Both the position numbers and the translations under genes were made by a program. DNA of 64,000 nucleotides from Tanypteryx hageni (lineage: Eukaryota > Arthropoda > Insecta > Odonata > Petaluridae), in assembly GCA_028673005.1 (NCBI GenBank), contig CM054113.1:41296117-41360116 (forward strand), given 5' to 3'. The first letter of the stretch is position 1, and the number at the start of each line of letters is the position of its first letter. Below, one piece after another: positions 61,933-64,000 of the stretch. The notes beneath the pieces are model-generated. The model was not told where the DNA came from. It ran no database searches and saw only the letters and a program-made list of their open reading frames with translations.

Positions 61933-64000
61933 CTGCAGGAAGAGAAAATAAAATATTTTAGATTTCAGTAGAATTTATATTAATGTTAATGCAATACCAA
62001 TAATATTACAAGATTAATACAAAAAAATAAGCCACAGAGCAGTACCTCCAGATTTTATAATATGTACAACGTTATCAATGTGTCAATAGATAACTATGGC
62101 AAAATCATAGACGCCCAAATATTGAGTGGATTTCGTTAAAAAAATTTCAAGAGGAAACGATTCACGTCGACTAATCAGAAACTCCGTGTGCCTAAGTCGA
62201 TTTTGGAGAAGAATGGCGTAGAAATTAATTGAAGTGAGATTCAGTTTCGATTGGCAAACTGAACTCGCAAGGACGGAGAGGAATTTGATCTTTTTGCCGA
62301 AAAATGTCATGTGAAGAGAAGTTTCCTTTATAGGAAATAAGAAAAATCGATTCAAGAATAAGCGCTGAAAATTCAAAAAGTTGAAATAGTATTTATCTCG
62401 GATATCTCAAATAGTCACAACAAGGTAACGAAAAACAAATGCGCATTTGTCCTACAACGCAGCTGTCATCAGTGGTAATTCACCGAAAGTAGATTCTAAC
62501 CATTTTTTGGCCACTGAAGATACCTGAGATAAGTATTTTTCAATTTTTAAAATTTTAAGTGCTTATTCTTGAAAATTTTCAGCCTTAAGGCAAGCTCAAT
62601 AATTCACTTGTGAAGATAAATCGAAATAATTAAAGAATCAAATTGTTAAAAGTTATTTAGATTTAAGTTACGCTAAATTTTTTATTGTTTTCATTATTAA
62701 GAATGGCTACGAAGACTACATTTACTGCTGTATCCCTCTTATGAAATTATATCGATTCAGTTTCTACATAATTTAGTTTCACTAGTGTAATTGTAAAACT
62801 TTTTCATTAATAAATAAAAACAATAGGTAAAAGGATAACATTGCATTGAACTGAAAATTTTTTAATATTGTAAACACATAATAGATGAAATGAAGTGCAA
62901 GCCTATGTTATACACATTTACAACCTACTAGACAATAGCTGAATACGAAGTGGGGCTTTTAAAACTGAAGCAATAAAACGGGCGCATTTAAACAAACTTC
63001 AAAGACAAAAAACCAAGAAAGTAAAAAATCAAATTTCCACGACATAATACTCCACGAACTAAATTTCTCAATTTTCGAAATTCAATTTTTACTCGCGAAT
63101 ATCAAATAATATCTAACCATACTCCTGTGTGAATGATATTTGAACGGAATTCGGTCATTAAAAATTTACGACGTCAGCCACAAATGGCAGCCAACGTAGC
63201 GTGGTCACGAGGAATGATAACAAAGTGGCCTCATTCATTCAACTAGTCAATTTGATGAATGAATACAGGCGGAGTATTTTAAGTACTTCGTGTATATCAT
63301 TCCGGATGAAAATTGATGCCAATGAAAAGCAGCGAACCAAAGGGATTTTAATGCTTTATTCATGAGTTGATTTCCTCTTGATTCCAAGTCATTAGCAACA
63401 TTCTGTTTTGATAGGTTGGCGTAGAGCCACGCTTATGTTGAATTAAACGGTTTAATCTCGACAAAGTTTGTCATATACTTTGCAAACGGACTCATTTTGT
63501 GGGCTATGCATTCAATTATCCATCGCCGATTGTGATGTAAGCAGGTGACATTACAGGCCGGAGTAACTACGTGGCTTAAATTATCGGATAGTCGATTAGA
63601 AAATCGAATTCGAAAATACAAATTGGTTATTCAGAATAACTTCATAAATCTGTTACCGGTGACTACGTTAATGCCATAATTAGACGTAACAGCGCCGGGC
63701 GATGTTTTTTACAGCGCACTTACAGGAAAATTTGAGTTAATGTGAGCATTGGAATTGTTAGCATAATGTGGGCCAGGCAGAACAAGAAAATTAAAAATTG
63801 ATTTTAAATAATGTGATTCTATGAAACAAATTACGGCTAGGAAATATGAAGGCAACTTTTTATAGCAATAAAAAAATCGAAGAAAAATATATTATTGAAC
63901 GATATTTAATAATAGAATACTATGAAAAGTATAGTACGAGTATGAAATAAATTATCGAATGAAATCATGATAATTGTACTATACTTATTCCAGCATTTTT
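61933..64000 (-). other. Camta: Inferred Camta intron upstream of the CG-1 exon
   Basis: Sequence preceding the acceptor at 61933-61934 on the minus strand. It contains a pyrimidine tract directly before the acceptor, the foldback element at 62351-62573, and otherwise AT-rich sequence with no convincing exon. The previous Camta exon must end in one base of a split codon and lies beyond the window or was too short to recognise. Confidence 0.65.
62351..62573. repeat. MITE-like element with about 60-bp imperfect inverted repeats
   Basis: The left arm 62351-62409 begins TTCAAGAATAAGC and includes TTATCTCGGATATCTC. The right arm 62514-62573 is its imperfect reverse complement (TTCAAGAATAAGC, then ACTTATCTCAGGTATCTT). 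The interior of about 100 bases contains CCTACAACGCAGCTGTCATC. No open frame and no clear target-site duplication. Length and structure fit a non-autonomous DNA transposon of about 220 bases. It sits some 420 bases upstream of the Camta exon. Confidence 0.7.

Overview
This window reads as eukaryotic nuclear DNA from an arthropod, most likely an insect. It is gene-poor and repeat-rich, with no operon-like layout, no rRNA and no intact tRNA gene. The only sequence I can assign with confidence to a host protein is one small exon on the minus strand at 61841-61932. It carries a pyrimidine tract and CAG acceptor, 92 coding bases and a GAG|GTGAGT donor. It encodes the start of the CG-1 DNA-binding domain of CAMTA (calmodulin-binding transcription activator), including ADHFPTQRHRWNTNE. 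From memory of the family, these residues are closer to insect than to vertebrate CAMTA.

Because that exon lies near the right edge and its gene is read leftwards, almost the whole window (1-61840) is best explained as one very long Camta intron. I found no following CG-1 exon to the left, so the intron would be longer than 61 kb. The stretch 61933-64000 would be the preceding intron. This nesting is an inference from a single exon. Separate genes inside the intron cannot be excluded, but I saw none with good coding character.

Layout from left to right. 1-5200 has alternating pyrimidine-rich and purine-rich tracts and a possible PIF/Harbinger transposase relic (2216-2640). 5200-8920 is AT-rich with no recognised feature. 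8925-10230, 14340-15000, 16850-18220, 27880-28660, 29695-30990, 33300-33640, 39110-39830, 43180-44280, 46090-46990, 52240-52985 and 60030-60600 are strongly strand-asymmetric GA/CT tracts. In about ten places purine-rich sequence flips to pyrimidine-rich within tens of bases. Between them lie AT-rich unique sequence, (TA)n, (GA)n and (GT/TA/CA)n microsatellites, a tRNA-derived SINE head (about 31500), a repeat bounded by inverted B-box-like sequences (26605-26990), foldback elements (38276-38524, 58984-59205, 62351-62573), and a family of repeats marked by GTCC/GTCT tetranucleotides.

Two non-LTR retrotransposon relics are clear. One at 35390-36318 is the 3' half of a CR1/L2/Jockey-like reverse transcriptase, with the catalytic YADD kept but stops and frameshifts present. 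The other at 55220-56815 is an RTE-like element whose catalytic YADD box has been lost in an apparently clean in-frame deletion. A second short copy of the same family lies at 60876-61016.

The long open frames over the GA/CT tracts (up to about 450 codons, Ser/Leu/Pro-rich) are composition artefacts, not genes. I did not find a clearly new biological system. The items most worth a second look are the very long Camta intron, the recurring purine/pyrimidine polarity switches, and several structured foldback repeats.
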